A stretch of DNA of 64,000 bases from NCBI RefSeq assembly GCF_024764835.1, contig NZ_JALIGE010000076.1, forward strand, positions 310,001-374,000. Reading direction: 5' to 3'. Origin of the DNA: Scandinavium hiltneri. Lineage in GTDB: Bacteria > Pseudomonadota > Gammaproteobacteria > Enterobacterales > Enterobacteriaceae. The position numbers and the translations under genes were made by a program. This document shows, piece after piece, positions 24,131-33,343 of this stretch (within the stretch, counting starts at the first letter, position 1; each line of letters begins with the position of its first letter). The notes under the pieces are model-generated. The model worked only from the letters and a program-made list of their open reading frames with translations, was not told the DNA's origin and ran no database searches.

Positions 24131-25384
24131 TTACTTTTCCTCATGGCTTGATTCTGGCTCACGATCCCACAACAACCGAGGATCGAAGGTCATGGCGGAG
24201 AACATGGTCATGACAACCACCAACGCGAACATTACTGCTCCTATCGCCGGATAGATATTCATTAAGCCTCCCATGCGCACCAGCGCAGATAGCACTGCTA
24301 TCACAAAAACATCAATCATTGACCAACGGCCAACAAATTCAACCACCTCATACACAAGGTGCATCCGCTCGCTGTCGCGGCTTCCATTGCCATTGGCATT
24401 CCAGCACAGCCAGGCAATGGCGATCATTTTCAGCGTCGGTACCATAATACTGGCGATAAAAATGACCATCGCTACCGGATACGATCCTTCACTCCACAGC
24501 AATACCACCCCGGCGATAATGGTCGACGGCAGTTTCTCACCGAGCAAATCCGTAATCATGATCGGCAGAATGTTGGCAGGCAGATAGAGAATAATCGAGG
24601 TCATCAACAGCGCCAGCGTCCATTGCAGGCTGTGTCTGCGACGGACAAAACCTTTGGTTTCACAGCGCGGACACACCGGCAGATCGGCAGGAATAATGGC
24701 GGTGCAACACGAACAAGAGCGCAGACCCTGACGGATCCCCGTGACGCCTACTTTCAGCGGTTGTTCGAGTTTAGGCATCGGTTTGATGTCGTCCCACAGC
24801 CAGCGACGGTCAACGCACTGGAATGTGCGCAGCTGAAGCAGGCAGAACATACACCAGGGAACAAAACTGGTACCCACACCAATATCGCCGTAAGCCATCA
24901 GCTTCACGAAGCTGACCAACACCCCGGCGAGGAAAATCTCGGCCATGCCCCAACTTTTTAAGTGGAACAGAATACGGGCCAGGAACACCTGAATTTTTTG
25001 CGGCAGCGGTACCCGGTTGACCAGCACCAGAATGGTGACCAGGCAAAACGCCGGAACCAGTTGCACAAACAGCAGGAAGAAGGTGCCCAGGCTGGCGTAG
25101 TCTTCAGAAAACAGCACGTGCGGGATTTCAAGTAGCTCAATTTCACTGCTGATCCCGCCGACGTTCATATTGACGAACGGAAACAGGTTCGCCAGTAGCA
25201 GCATGAACAGTGCTACCAGCGCATAGGCTGTGGGCCGCTGTCGCGGCTCATCCCATTCGGTCGTCAGTGTCGTGCCGCAACGAGGGCACGACGCTTTGTG
25301 GCGGTGTTCGAGGTGCGGTAACGCCACCAGTAAATCGCATTGTGGGCACAGGATATGCCCTGCAGCATGGTGTTCATCGCACAT
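24131..25384 (-). CDS. pqiA: PqiA, integral membrane partner of PqiB
   Basis: A 417-aa inner-membrane protein made of two homologous PqiA halves. Each half starts with a rubredoxin-like zinc ribbon: CPQCDLL...CPRCGTT near the N terminus and CSCCTAI...CPRCETK near residue 230. Each ribbon is followed by about four transmembrane segments. PqiA is thought to load lipids into, or receive them from, the PqiB tube. In E. coli the operon is induced by paraquat through SoxRS. I did not identify a soxbox upstream. The gap to uup is only 14 bases, so uup-pqiA-pqiB-pqiC are likely one transcript. Confidence 0.95.
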   Translation of the reverse strand: MCDEHHAAGHILCPQCDLLVALPHLEHRHKASCPRCGTTLTTEWDEPRQRPTAYALVALFMLLLANLFPFVNMNVGGISSEIELLEIPHVLFSEDYASLGTFFLLFVQLVPAFCLVTILVLVNRVPLPQKIQVFLARILFHLKSWGMAEIFLAGVLVSFVKLMAYGDIGVGTSFVPWCMFCLLQLRTFQCVDRRWLWDDIKPMPKLEQPLKVGVTGIRQGLRSCSCCTAIIPADLPVCPRCETKGFVRRRHSLQWTLALLMTSIILYLPANILPIMITDLLGEKLPSTIIAGVVLLWSEGSYPVAMVIFIASIMVPTLKMIAIAWLCWNANGNGSRDSERMHLVYEVVEFVGRWSMIDVFVIAVLSALVRMGGLMNIYPAIGAVMFALVVVMTMFSAMTFDPRLLWDREPESSHEEK

Positions 25385-25398
25385 GAACGTTCCTCACA

Positions 25399-27303
25399 TT
25401 AACCACCGTTTTTTAACGCTTCGAGATATTCCCATCGTTCGAATGCTTCTTCCAGCGCTTTCTCGGCCAATTCCATATCCGCCAGCACCTGCTGCGTATG
25501 GTCATGCGATTGATTAAAGAAGTCAGGACTCGCGACCTGCGCCTGCAAACCTTCGAGGTTTGCCTCAAGTTCTTCAAGTCGTTGAGGAAGCTGCTCTAAT
25601 TCGCGCTGCAGGTTATAGCTTAGTTTGCCAGGCGCGCGTTTGACAGTTCCTGCTTTCACTTCTTCTTTAGCACTTTTATTCTCGACAGGCTGCTTGCGCG
25701 ACTGAGACTGCGCCTGCTGCCCGCGTGCATCGTGGTAACCGCCTACATATGCACTGATTTTACCGTTGCCTTCGAAGATCCAGCAGTCGGTCACAGTGTT
25801 ATCCACGAACTGACGATCGTGGCTCACCAGCATAACCGTACCCTGATAACCGTCGATAAGTTCTTCGAGAAGTTCCAGCGTTTCAACGTCGAGGTCGTTA
25901 GTCGGTTCATCGAGGATCAGCAGGTTGCTTGGCTTGAGGAACAAACGCGCCAACAACAGGCGGTTACGCTCCCCGCCCGACAGCGCACGCACTGGCGTCA
26001 TTGCGCGTTTCGGGTGGAACAGGAAGTCCTGCAAATAACCGAGCACGTGGCGCGGTTTACCGTTGACCATCACTTCCTGCTTACCTTCAGCCAGGTTGTC
26101 CATCACCGTCCTGTCCGGATCGAGCTCGGCGCGATGCTGATCGAAATAGGCCACTTCCAGCTTGGTGCCACAGTGAACGCGACCGCTGTCAGCCTGCAAC
26201 TGCCCCAGCATCAGCTTAAGCAGCGTGGTTTTACCGCAGCCGTTCGGGCCGATCAGTGCAATTTTATCGCCACGCTGAACCTGAACGGAGAAGTCCTTCA
26301 CCAGCACTTTGCCATCGACCTGGTAGTCAACGTTTTCCAGTTCAAACACAATTTTGCCTGAGCGACTTGCTTCTTCGACCTGCATGCGGGCGCTGCCCAA
26401 CACTTCGCGACGCTCACTGCGCTCACGGCGCATGTCTTTCAGTGCGCGGACGCGGCCTTCGTTACGCGTACGACGCGCTTTGATACCTTGACGGATCCAC
26501 ACTTCTTCCTGCGCCAGCTTGCGGTCGAACTCGGCATTTTGCAGCTCTTCTACGCGCAGCATCTCTTCTTTTTCCAGCAGATACTGATCGTAATTACCCG
26601 GATAAGTCACCAGCTTGCCGCGATCGAGATCGACAATGCGGGTTGCCATGTTGCGGATAAAGGAACGGTCGTGCGAGATGAAGATAATGGTACCTTTGAA
26701 CGTTTTCAGGAACCCTTCCAGCCAGTCGATAGTTTCGATGTCCAGATGGTTCGTGGGTTCGTCGAGCAGCAAAACGCGCGGACCGCTGACAAGCGCGCGG
26801 CCCAACGCTGCTTTACGCAGCCAGCCGCCTGACAGCGAGCCCAGCGCCATATCGGCTTCAAGACCCAGCTGTTCCAGCACTTCGTTGATGCGGCTTTCGA
26901 TCTGCCACAGACCGTGGTGATCCAGAAGCTCCTGCAGCTTCGCCATCTCGTTAAGATTTCTGTCACTCGGGTCGGTCATCACCACATGGGAAATCTCGTG
27001 ATAACGCTTGAGGTATTCCGCCTGCTCTGAGATACCTTCAGCGATGAAATCGTAAACGCTACCTTCCACGTTGCGCGGCGGATCCTGTTGCAGACGTGCC
27101 ACCACCAGATCCTGTTCATAGATGATGCGCCCATCATCCAGACCCTGTTCGCGATTGAGGATTTTCATCAGCGTCGATTTACCGGCGCCATTACGCCCAA
27201 CCAGACAGACGCGTTCGTTATCCTCGATATGCAATTCGGTATTATCAAGGAGAGGCGCATCGCTGAACGACAGCCAGGCGCCATGCATACTAATTAAAGA
27301 CAT
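25399..27303 (-). CDS. uup: Uup, ABC-F ATPase
   Basis: A 634-aa soluble ABC-F protein with two ATPase domains and no membrane part. Walker A sites are GRNGAGKST (residues 36-44) and GPNGCGKTT. Signature motifs are LSGGWLRKAALGRAL and LSGGERNRLLLARLF. The Walker B sequences are VLLLDEPTNHLD and LLILDEPTNDLD. The C-terminal ~90 residues form a coiled coil (NLQRELEQLPQRLEELEANL) that binds DNA. Loss of Uup in E. coli raises precise excision of transposons, and ABC-F proteins act at the ribosome. It starts 12 bases after the rlmL stop. Confidence 0.96.
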   Translation of the reverse strand: MSLISMHGAWLSFSDAPLLDNTELHIEDNERVCLVGRNGAGKSTLMKILNREQGLDDGRIIYEQDLVVARLQQDPPRNVEGSVYDFIAEGISEQAEYLKRYHEISHVVMTDPSDRNLNEMAKLQELLDHHGLWQIESRINEVLEQLGLEADMALGSLSGGWLRKAALGRALVSGPRVLLLDEPTNHLDIETIDWLEGFLKTFKGTIIFISHDRSFIRNMATRIVDLDRGKLVTYPGNYDQYLLEKEEMLRVEELQNAEFDRKLAQEEVWIRQGIKARRTRNEGRVRALKDMRRERSERREVLGSARMQVEEASRSGKIVFELENVDYQVDGKVLVKDFSVQVQRGDKIALIGPNGCGKTTLLKLMLGQLQADSGRVHCGTKLEVAYFDQHRAELDPDRTVMDNLAEGKQEVMVNGKPRHVLGYLQDFLFHPKRAMTPVRALSGGERNRLLLARLFLKPSNLLILDEPTNDLDVETLELLEELIDGYQGTVMLVSHDRQFVDNTVTDCWIFEGNGKISAYVGGYHDARGQQAQSQSRKQPVENKSAKEEVKAGTVKRAPGKLSYNLQRELEQLPQRLEELEANLEGLQAQVASPDFFNQSHDHTQQVLADMELAEKALEEAFERWEYLEALKNGG

Positions 27304-27315
27304 TTATTCTTTCCT

Positions 27316-29421
27316 TCAGGCTGCAGTAATCAGCCAGCAGTTATGGATCTGACGGTTACGGGCGAAATCGGCTGAAAGCGTTTTTTGAGTAATTTCTTCT
27401 GCTTTCAGGCCCAGTGTTGCCATACCGTCGATATCGAGTTTGAAGCCGCGTTTGTTGTTGGAGAACATGATCGTGCCGCCTTTGCGCAGCAGTCGTTTCA
27501 GATCAGACATCAGTTTCAGATGATCGCGCTGAACGTCGAACGTATCTTCCATACGCTTAGAGTTTGAGAATGTCGGCGGATCGATGAAGATCAGGTCGAA
27601 CTGTTCATCCGCGTCACGCAACCACCCCAGCACATCAGCCTGCAACAGGCGGTGCGGACGGCCGGTCAGACCGTTGAGGCGCAGGTTGCGTTCAGCCCAT
27701 TCCAGATAGGTGCGCGACATATCCACCGTGGTGGTGCTGCGCGCGCCACCCAGACCGGCGTGTACGCTGGCGGAGCCGGTATAAGAGAACAGGTTCAGGA
27801 AGTCTTTACCTTTGCTCATCTGACCCAGCATGCGACGGGCGATACGATGGTCGAGGAACAGACCGGTGTCGAGATAATCGGTCAGATTCACCCACAGGCG
27901 TGCATTGTACTCGCTCACCTGCATGAATTCGCCTTTCTCGCTCATCTTCTCGTACTGATTTTTACCCTTCTGACGTTCACGGGTTTTCAGTACCAGTTTA
28001 TTCGGCGCAATGCCCAGCACCGAAATGGTGGCGGCAATCACGTCGAACAAACGCTGACGCGCTTTGGTGGCATCCACGGTTTTCGGCGGTGCATATTCCT
28101 GCACGACAACCCAGTCGCCGTAGCGATCGACCGCTACGTTATATTCCGGCAGGTCAGCATCATAAACGCGATAGCATTCAATGCCTTCCTGGCGCGCCCA
28201 TTTATCGAGCTTTTTGACGTTCTTGCGCAGACGGTTGGCGTAATCATCTGCCAGCATAACCGTCGTGGTTCCGTCGGTTTCGGCCAGGTGATAGTTTTTC
28301 TGCACGCAGTCCAGCGGGCCGTTTTTGGCTTTGAACTGGCGCTCAGCACGCAGTTGCAGACAGCTCAGCAGTTCAGGAGATGCGCTGAACAGGGACAGAT
28401 TCCAGCCACCAAACTGGGATTTCATGGTACGTCCGAGCAGGTTATGCAGCGCAATCAGCGCCGGTTCGCTGTCCAGACGTTCGCCGTACGGCGGGTTGCT
28501 GATGACGGTACCGTATGGCCCTTTCGGCAGCGGATTGCTCAGCTTCGCAACGTCTTTCACTTCAAAGTTGACGATGTCGGCCACACCGGCCCGGCGGGCG
28601 TTGCTGCGCGCGCGGTCAATCACGCGACCGTCAATATCAGAGCCGTAGAAACGGGATTCATAAGCCTCGAGACCGGCGCGAGCGCGGGTCTGGGCTTCGG
28701 CTTTCACTTCCTGCCAGATGACTTCATCGTGCTGTGACCAACCGTTAAAGCCCCAGTGGCCACGGTGCAGGCCTGGTGCGCGGTCTGTCGCCAGCATTGC
28801 GGCTTCAATCAGCAACGTACCGGAACCACACATTGGATCGAGCATCGGCGTGCCCGGCTGCCAGCCAGAACGCATCACGATAGCCGCGGCCAGGGTTTCT
28901 TTGATAGGCGCCATGCCAGTTGCGTCACGATAGCCACGCAGATGCAGGCCCTCACCGCTCAGGTCGAGAGAAATATGCGCGACTTCTTTATTCAGCCAGA
29001 CATTAACCCGCACGTCCGGATTTTCTTTATCAACGTTCGGACGCGGCAGATTTTTGCGGGTAAAAGCATCGACGATGGCGTCTTTGACCTTCAACGCGCC
29101 GTACTGGCTGTTACGAATTTCCTCATTCACACCGCTGAAGTGCACGGCAAAGGTCGAGTCCTGATTGAACATCTCTGTCCAGTTGATAGCCTGAACGCCG
29201 AGGTACAGGTCCAGATCGCTGTACACCTTGCATTCACCGAGCGGCATCATGATACGTGACGCCAGACGGCTCCACATCAGGCTCTGGTACAGCAGTCGCG
29301 TGTCACCTTCAAAATGGACACCACCCTGAACCACCGCACAGGCGCTGGCGCCCAGGTTTTCCAGTTCAGTTTTTAACAGCTCTTCCAGCCCACGGGCCGT
29401 ACTGGCAAACAGAGAATTCAT
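27316..29421 (-). CDS. rlmL: RlmKL, bifunctional 23S rRNA methyltransferase (m2G2445, m7G2069)
   Basis: A 701-aa fusion of two methyltransferases. The N-terminal RlmL half has a THUMP domain and the motifs LDPMCGSGTLLIEAA and ISNPPYGERL, and makes m2G2445. The C-terminal RlmK half has NLFSYTGSASVHAGLGGA and FIDPPTFSNSKRM, and makes m7G2069. Both halves look intact. It starts at ATG 29421 and is divergent from ycbX across 93 bases. The downstream uup is 12 bases away on the same strand, so the transcript probably runs rlmL-uup-pqiABC. Confidence 0.97.
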   Translation of the reverse strand: MNSLFASTARGLEELLKTELENLGASACAVVQGGVHFEGDTRLLYQSLMWSRLASRIMMPLGECKVYSDLDLYLGVQAINWTEMFNQDSTFAVHFSGVNEEIRNSQYGALKVKDAIVDAFTRKNLPRPNVDKENPDVRVNVWLNKEVAHISLDLSGEGLHLRGYRDATGMAPIKETLAAAIVMRSGWQPGTPMLDPMCGSGTLLIEAAMLATDRAPGLHRGHWGFNGWSQHDEVIWQEVKAEAQTRARAGLEAYESRFYGSDIDGRVIDRARSNARRAGVADIVNFEVKDVAKLSNPLPKGPYGTVISNPPYGERLDSEPALIALHNLLGRTMKSQFGGWNLSLFSASPELLSCLQLRAERQFKAKNGPLDCVQKNYHLAETDGTTTVMLADDYANRLRKNVKKLDKWARQEGIECYRVYDADLPEYNVAVDRYGDWVVVQEYAPPKTVDATKARQRLFDVIAATISVLGIAPNKLVLKTRERQKGKNQYEKMSEKGEFMQVSEYNARLWVNLTDYLDTGLFLDHRIARRMLGQMSKGKDFLNLFSYTGSASVHAGLGGARSTTTVDMSRTYLEWAERNLRLNGLTGRPHRLLQADVLGWLRDADEQFDLIFIDPPTFSNSKRMEDTFDVQRDHLKLMSDLKRLLRKGGTIMFSNNKRGFKLDIDGMATLGLKAEEITQKTLSADFARNRQIHNCWLITAA

Positions 29422-29514
29422 ATCGTCACTTATTACTCACAGAAAATTGTTGCGCATTATAGCGAATCTGGGCTTCATATAGGGTGACTTTTTTCAAACG
29501 TGAGGGATAACGAA

Positions 29515-30624
29515 ATGGCGACGCTATCACGGCTCTATATTCACCCAGTAAAATCAATGCGGGGAATCGGTGTCACGCATGCGCTGGCCGACATCAGCGG
29601 CATGGCATTTGACCGTATTTTTATGGTTACCGAGCCGGACGGCACATTCATTACCGCTCGCCAGTATCCGCAGATGGTGCGCTTCACCCCGGTACCGACT
29701 CACGAGGGTTTACACCTCACCGCACCAGATGGCAGTTCGGCGATTGTGCGTTTCGAGGACTTCGCAACAGAAAGCGCCCCCACCCAGGTCTGGAGTGCTC
29801 ACTTTACCGCGCGGATTGCACCTGCTGACATAAACCAGTGGTTATCGGGATTCTTTAAACGTGATGTCCAGTTACGCTGGGTGGGGCAACAACCGACCCG
29901 TCGCGTCAAACGTCATGAGGCCGTTCCTCTCTCTTTCGCCGACGGTTTCCCCTATTTACTGACGACCGAAGCCTCACTGCGAGACCTGCAAAACCGCTGC
30001 TCGGCCAGCGTGCAGATGGAGCAGTTTCGCCCCAACCTGGTGGTCACAGGCACGCAACCGTGGGAAGAAGATACCTGGAAAGTGATGCGTATCGGTGATG
30101 TGGTCTTTGACGTCGTGAAACCCTGCAGCCGCTGTATTTTTACCACCGTCAGCCCCACCAAAGGCCAAAAGCACCCTTCTGGTGAACCGTTAGCCACGCT
30201 GCAAACCTTCCGCACAGCGCAGGACAATGGCGATGTCGATTTCGGTCAAAACTTGATTGCCCGCAACAGCGGCGTAGTTCGCGTAGGCGACGAGCTAGAA
30301 ATCCTCTCAACCGGGCCGGGCAAAATATACGGTATGGGCAACACAGAAGAAACGCTGGACGTGAACGTCACGCAGGATGCCGTGGTCGACATTGACTGGC
30401 AGGGCGACGTCTTCAAAGGGAACAATCAGCAGGTTTTACTGGAACAGCTGGAACAACAGGGGATCCGCGTGCCCTACTCTTGCCGGGCCGGAATATGCGG
30501 GAGTTGCCGCATAAAGTTAGTCGAAGGGGAAGTCAGCCCGATGAAGAAAAGTGCAGTCTCTGAAGATGGCACCATTCTTTGCTGCAGCTGCGTTCCAAAA
30601 ACTGCGCTACGCCTTTCGCGTTAA
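29515..30624 (+). CDS. ycbX: YcbX, MOSC-domain molybdoenzyme with 2Fe-2S ferredoxin domain
   Basis: A 369-aa reductase of N-hydroxylated bases such as 6-hydroxylaminopurine. The N-terminal MOSC_N beta barrel (LYIHPVKSMRGIGVTHAL) and the MOSC domain hold the conserved cysteine in KPCSRCIFTTVSP for the molybdenum cofactor. The C-terminal ~80 residues are a plant-type ferredoxin: cysteines in PYSCRAGICGSCRIK and LCCSCVP bind a 2Fe-2S cluster. CysJ is the electron donor in E. coli. ATG 29515 (MATLSRL) has GAGGGATAAC upstream. The stop overlaps the stop region of the convergent zapC by 4 bases. Confidence 0.95.
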   Translation: MATLSRLYIHPVKSMRGIGVTHALADISGMAFDRIFMVTEPDGTFITARQYPQMVRFTPVPTHEGLHLTAPDGSSAIVRFEDFATESAPTQVWSAHFTARIAPADINQWLSGFFKRDVQLRWVGQQPTRRVKRHEAVPLSFADGFPYLLTTEASLRDLQNRCSASVQMEQFRPNLVVTGTQPWEEDTWKVMRIGDVVFDVVKPCSRCIFTTVSPTKGQKHPSGEPLATLQTFRTAQDNGDVDFGQNLIARNSGVVRVGDELEILSTGPGKIYGMGNTEETLDVNVTQDAVVDIDWQGDVFKGNNQQVLLEQLEQQGIRVPYSCRAGICGSCRIKLVEGEVSPMKKSAVSEDGTILCCSCVPKTALRLSR

Positions 30625-31163
30625 ACCGCCTGACCGTAGCTCAGCGCAGCCGACAGCGGCTGTGGCTGGAGGCGGTCATTCATCACTTTAATCGCATCGC
30701 CTAACTGCATGGTACGACCGGCTAACATCAACCCCGGCTGTGCCAGCAGGCAAAGCGCGGCGTTATCACCCGGCTCAACCACCAGCAGATTCACACGCTC
30801 ACCGCTGTCGCTCAGCCAGACCGCGGCGGCATCACCGGTCGCCGGCTGCCAGTTCTCTTCGTGCGCGACAAAGTGCCAGCTTTTTGGCATCTGTGGTTTC
30901 AGGAAACGGATGGCGACCAGCGCATTGAGAATAAGCTCTGCGCGGTGTTCTTTGGTTAATTCCAGGTCACGACATCGGTCTTCAAACGAGAAATAGAGGG
31001 CAGCATCGTCAACACAAAAACCAGTAGGATCAAAGGCATCCGGCGTCAGCATCCGACGAGCGAAACGTGAACGAAACAACATACCATTGGCTAAATCGAG
31101 CATCATACGATCGTGCTCTTCATCAAAATACCAACGCCAGTTATCGTCAGGTTTAATTCGCAT
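30621..31163 (-). CDS. zapC: ZapC, FtsZ-bundling division protein
   Basis: A 180-aa cytoplasmic protein that binds FtsZ and promotes bundling of its filaments in the Z-ring. The length and sequence match E. coli ZapC (YcbW), from MRIKPDDNWRWYFDEEHDRM to LSAALSYGQAV. Two small beta-rich domains are expected. It lies downstream of pyrD on the same strand, beyond the pyrD terminator, so it has its own promoter in the 166-base gap. In E. coli ClpXP degrades ZapC. Confidence 0.94.
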   Translation of the reverse strand: MRIKPDDNWRWYFDEEHDRMMLDLANGMLFRSRFARRMLTPDAFDPTGFCVDDAALYFSFEDRCRDLELTKEHRAELILNALVAIRFLKPQMPKSWHFVAHEENWQPATGDAAAVWLSDSGERVNLLVVEPGDNAALCLLAQPGLMLAGRTMQLGDAIKVMNDRLQPQPLSAALSYGQAV

Positions 31164-31276
31164 TTCTGTTCCCCGCTCTCATAAGCATCCTTTGCCTTAA
31201 AGAATAATCCCGTTTCGTTAATTTGCCTGAATTAAGAAAAGACCATAACGTTTAAATTAGCAACATTTGTGGAATA

Positions 31277-31312
31277 TAAAACAACCAGGGCAGGAAATAA
31301 AGCCCTGGTTGT
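31277..31312 (-). terminator. Terminator of pyrD
   Basis: Perfect 11-bp stem ACAACCAGGGC (31281-31291) / GCCCTGGTTGT (31302-31312). On the minus strand it is followed by TTTATATT. It starts 18 bases past the pyrD stop. Confidence 0.88.
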
Positions 31313-31329
31313 AAATTGCACAATGAAGA

Positions 31330-32340
31330 TTAGAGGTGGGTAACGATTTCTTTAATCAGAGGTGGGCCTTTAAAAATAAACCCGGAATAGATCTGAACAA
31401 GCGTTGCACCCGCAGCCACCTTCTCACGCGCGGCCATCACTGAATCGATACCACCCACACCTATAATAGGCAACCGCCCTTTTAATTCGGCAGACAGCAT
31501 TCGAATAATTTCTGTACTTTTTAGTTGTAATGGACGACCACTTAAACCGCCAGTTTCATCACAGTGTTTCATTCCCTGGACGAGGGAACGATCGAGTGTG
31601 GTATTGGTTGCAATAACACCATCGATATTATGGCGAACTAAACTGTCGGCCACCTGGATCAATTCTTCAGGCGAAAGATCCGGGGCGATCTTAACCGCCA
31701 CTGGAACATATTTGTGGTGAACAGATTGCAGTTCGTTTTGCTTATTTTTAATCGCTGACAGCAAATCATCCAGCGCTTCACCATATTGCAGCGTACGCAG
31801 ACCCGGGGTATTCGGCGACGAAATATTGACCGCGATATAGCCGGCGTAAGCATAGACTTTTTCCATACAAATCAGATAGTCATCTTTACCCTGCTCAACT
31901 GGCGTGTCTTTATTTTTGCCGATATTAATACCGAGGATCCCGTCGAAATGGGATTTCTTAACGTTCTCAACCAGGTTATCAACGCCCAGGTTATTAAAGC
32001 CCATGCGGTTGATCAGACCTTCGGCGTCGACCAGACGGAAGATCCTTGGTTTGTCGTTCCCTGGCTGTGGACGCGGTGTGACGGTACCGACTTCAATCGA
32101 GCCGAATCCCATCGCGCCAAGTGCATCAATGCACTCCCCGTTCTTATCAAGTCCGGCGGCTAAACCCAGCGGGTTTTTAAACGTCAGCCCCATGCAGGTG
32201 ACCGGTTTTGATGGCACTTTCTGGCGCACAAGCGCTTCGAATGGTGTGCCTGTTACACGGCGTAATTGTTGAAACGTGACTTCATGAGCGCGCTCAGGAT
32301 CGAGCTGAAAAAGGGCTTTACGAACGAAGGGGTAGTACAT
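31330..32340 (-). CDS. pyrD: PyrD, dihydroorotate dehydrogenase (quinone)
   Basis: A 336-aa class 2 dihydroorotate dehydrogenase. It oxidises dihydroorotate to orotate in pyrimidine synthesis and passes the electrons through FMN to quinone at the inner membrane. The N-terminal membrane-associated helix (MYYPFVRKALFQLDPERAHE) marks the class 2 type. FMN and active-site motifs include LAAGLDKNGE, INISSPNTPGLR-type (here VNISSPNTPGLRTLQYG) with the catalytic serine, and IIGVGGIDSVMAA near the C terminus. Expression should respond to CTP through its leader hairpin and to purines through PurR (see 32356 and 32436). Confidence 0.97.
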   Translation of the reverse strand: MYYPFVRKALFQLDPERAHEVTFQQLRRVTGTPFEALVRQKVPSKPVTCMGLTFKNPLGLAAGLDKNGECIDALGAMGFGSIEVGTVTPRPQPGNDKPRIFRLVDAEGLINRMGFNNLGVDNLVENVKKSHFDGILGINIGKNKDTPVEQGKDDYLICMEKVYAYAGYIAVNISSPNTPGLRTLQYGEALDDLLSAIKNKQNELQSVHHKYVPVAVKIAPDLSPEELIQVADSLVRHNIDGVIATNTTLDRSLVQGMKHCDETGGLSGRPLQLKSTEIIRMLSAELKGRLPIIGVGGIDSVMAAREKVAAGATLVQIYSGFIFKGPPLIKEIVTHL

Positions 32341-32355
32341 GAACTCTCCTGGATT

Positions 32356-32383
32356 CCCGGTAGCAAACCGGGGGCGTATTATG
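32356..32383 (-). promoter_or_regulatory. pyrD promoter -10 and CTP-sensing leader hairpin
   Basis: On the minus strand the -10 CATAAT (32378-32383) is followed by ACGCCCCCGG, then the stem CCCGGT / ACCGGG (32367-32372 / 32356-32361) with a 5-base loop. The ribosome-binding site CCAGGAG lies just past the stem. In E. coli and Salmonella, high CTP makes transcription start upstream on a C. The hairpin then forms and blocks translation. Low CTP shifts the start to a downstream G and opens the site. All the parts needed for this are present here. Confidence 0.85.
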
Positions 32384-32435
32384 TTCGATCCGCACCCGAA
32401 AGGGAATTGACCTGTCGCAAAAAATACCTCAATAA

Positions 32436-32451
32436 GCGCAAACGTTTACTT
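32436..32451. promoter_or_regulatory. PurR operator upstream of pyrD
   Basis: GCGCAAACGTTTACTT matches the PurR consensus AnGCAAnCGnTTnCnT at all fixed positions but the first. It lies about 55 bases upstream of the pyrD -10, where PurR gives mild repression in E. coli. Confidence 0.82.
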
Positions 32452-32568
32452 AATTGCAGTTTTTGGCAATCCAGTGCCGGAAAAATCATTTAGTGAACGC
32501 CCCTGCCTCTGACACACTCCAGACAAATGTTATCAATGTTAAATAAATGAAAATATTTATCCCCTAAA

Positions 32569-32744
32569 TAATTCAAGTTGCCGGAAGGCGGCAAAAGAAC
32601 GACAAATTCGTCTGGAACGAATTTGACCAGCCAAAGGCTGGCCTCCGGTGATAAACAAGGATGTTTCTCACCAATCCCCAGTCACTTACTTAAGTAAGTG
32701 ACTGGGGTGAGAGAGTACAGCCAACGCACCAGCAGCTTGAAGTA
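32569..32744. repeat. Large palindromic intergenic repeat, ~176 bp (copy 2), abutting ssuE
   Basis: The ends are inverted: TAATTCAAGTTGC (32569-32581) and GCAGCTTGAAGTA (32732-32744, one mismatch plus). Inside are several perfect hairpins: CAAATTCGT / ACGAATTTG near 32600-32625, CCAGCC-AAA-GGCTGG near 32629-32643, and a 32-bp perfect palindrome at 32676-32707 centred on CTTACTTAAGTAAG. It shares its end sequence with copy 1 at 226-332. It is non-coding and ends 23 bases before the ssuE start, next to the ribosome-binding site AAGGAGAGG. In E. coli the elf (ycbQRST) fimbrial operon occupies this pyrD-ssu gap. Confidence 0.82.
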
Positions 32745-32767
32745 TGACGGGGATATAAGGAGAGGTT

Positions 32768-33343
32768 ATGCGTGTCATTACACTAGCGGGCAGCCCGCGT
32801 TTTCCTTCACGTTCCAGCGCGCTGCTGGAATATGCCAGAGAGACTCTCTCCCGGGTGGACGTCGAAGTATGTCACTGGCATTTGCAGAATTTCGAACCGG
32901 AAGATTTGCTCTATGCGCGCTTTGACAGCCCTGCTCTGCTGGCGCTTATTGAACAACTGGCACAGGCAGATGGCCTGATTGTCGCCACCCCGGTTTATAA
33001 AGCCTCTTTTTCTGGCGCGTTAAAAACACTGCTAGACCTGTTACCGGAACGTGCGCTGGAAGGCAAAGTGGTTCTGCCGCTGGCCACCGGCGGTACCGTG
33101 GCACACATGCTGGCGGTGGATTACGCCCTAAAACCCGTGCTCAACGCCCTGAAAGCACAGGAAATACTGCACGGCGTTTTCGCCGATGACAGCCAGGTTC
33201 AGGATTATCAGCACAAACCGCAGTTCAGCCCTAACCTGCAAAAACGCCTCGATAGTGCGCTGGAAACCTTCTGGCAAGCGCTGCACCGCCGCGACATCCG
33301 CGTTCCGGCCTTCCATCTTCCGCAAGGAGTCGCCCATGTTTAA
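32768..33343 (+). CDS. ssuE: SsuE, NADPH-dependent FMN reductase
   Basis: A 191-aa flavodoxin-like flavoprotein that reduces FMN for the alkanesulfonate monooxygenase SsuD. The phosphate-binding start VITLAGSPRFPSRSSALLEY and the TPVYKASFSGALKTLLDLLP motif are conserved. First gene of ssuEADCB. The ribosome-binding site AAGGAGAGG is strong. The operon is expected to be switched on by Cbl and off by cysteine/sulfate through CysB. The promoter must lie within or before the palindromic repeat at 32569-32744. It overlaps ssuA by 8 bases. Confidence 0.96.
   Translation: MRVITLAGSPRFPSRSSALLEYARETLSRVDVEVCHWHLQNFEPEDLLYARFDSPALLALIEQLAQADGLIVATPVYKASFSGALKTLLDLLPERALEGKVVLPLATGGTVAHMLAVDYALKPVLNALKAQEILHGVFADDSQVQDYQHKPQFSPNLQKRLDSALETFWQALHRRDIRVPAFHLPQGVAHV

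Noticed and set aside
27652..28737. Long open frame (361 codons, plus strand) opposite rlmL
   Set aside because: Lies wholly inside the intact bifunctional rlmKL gene on the other strand, with shadow-like composition and no motif.
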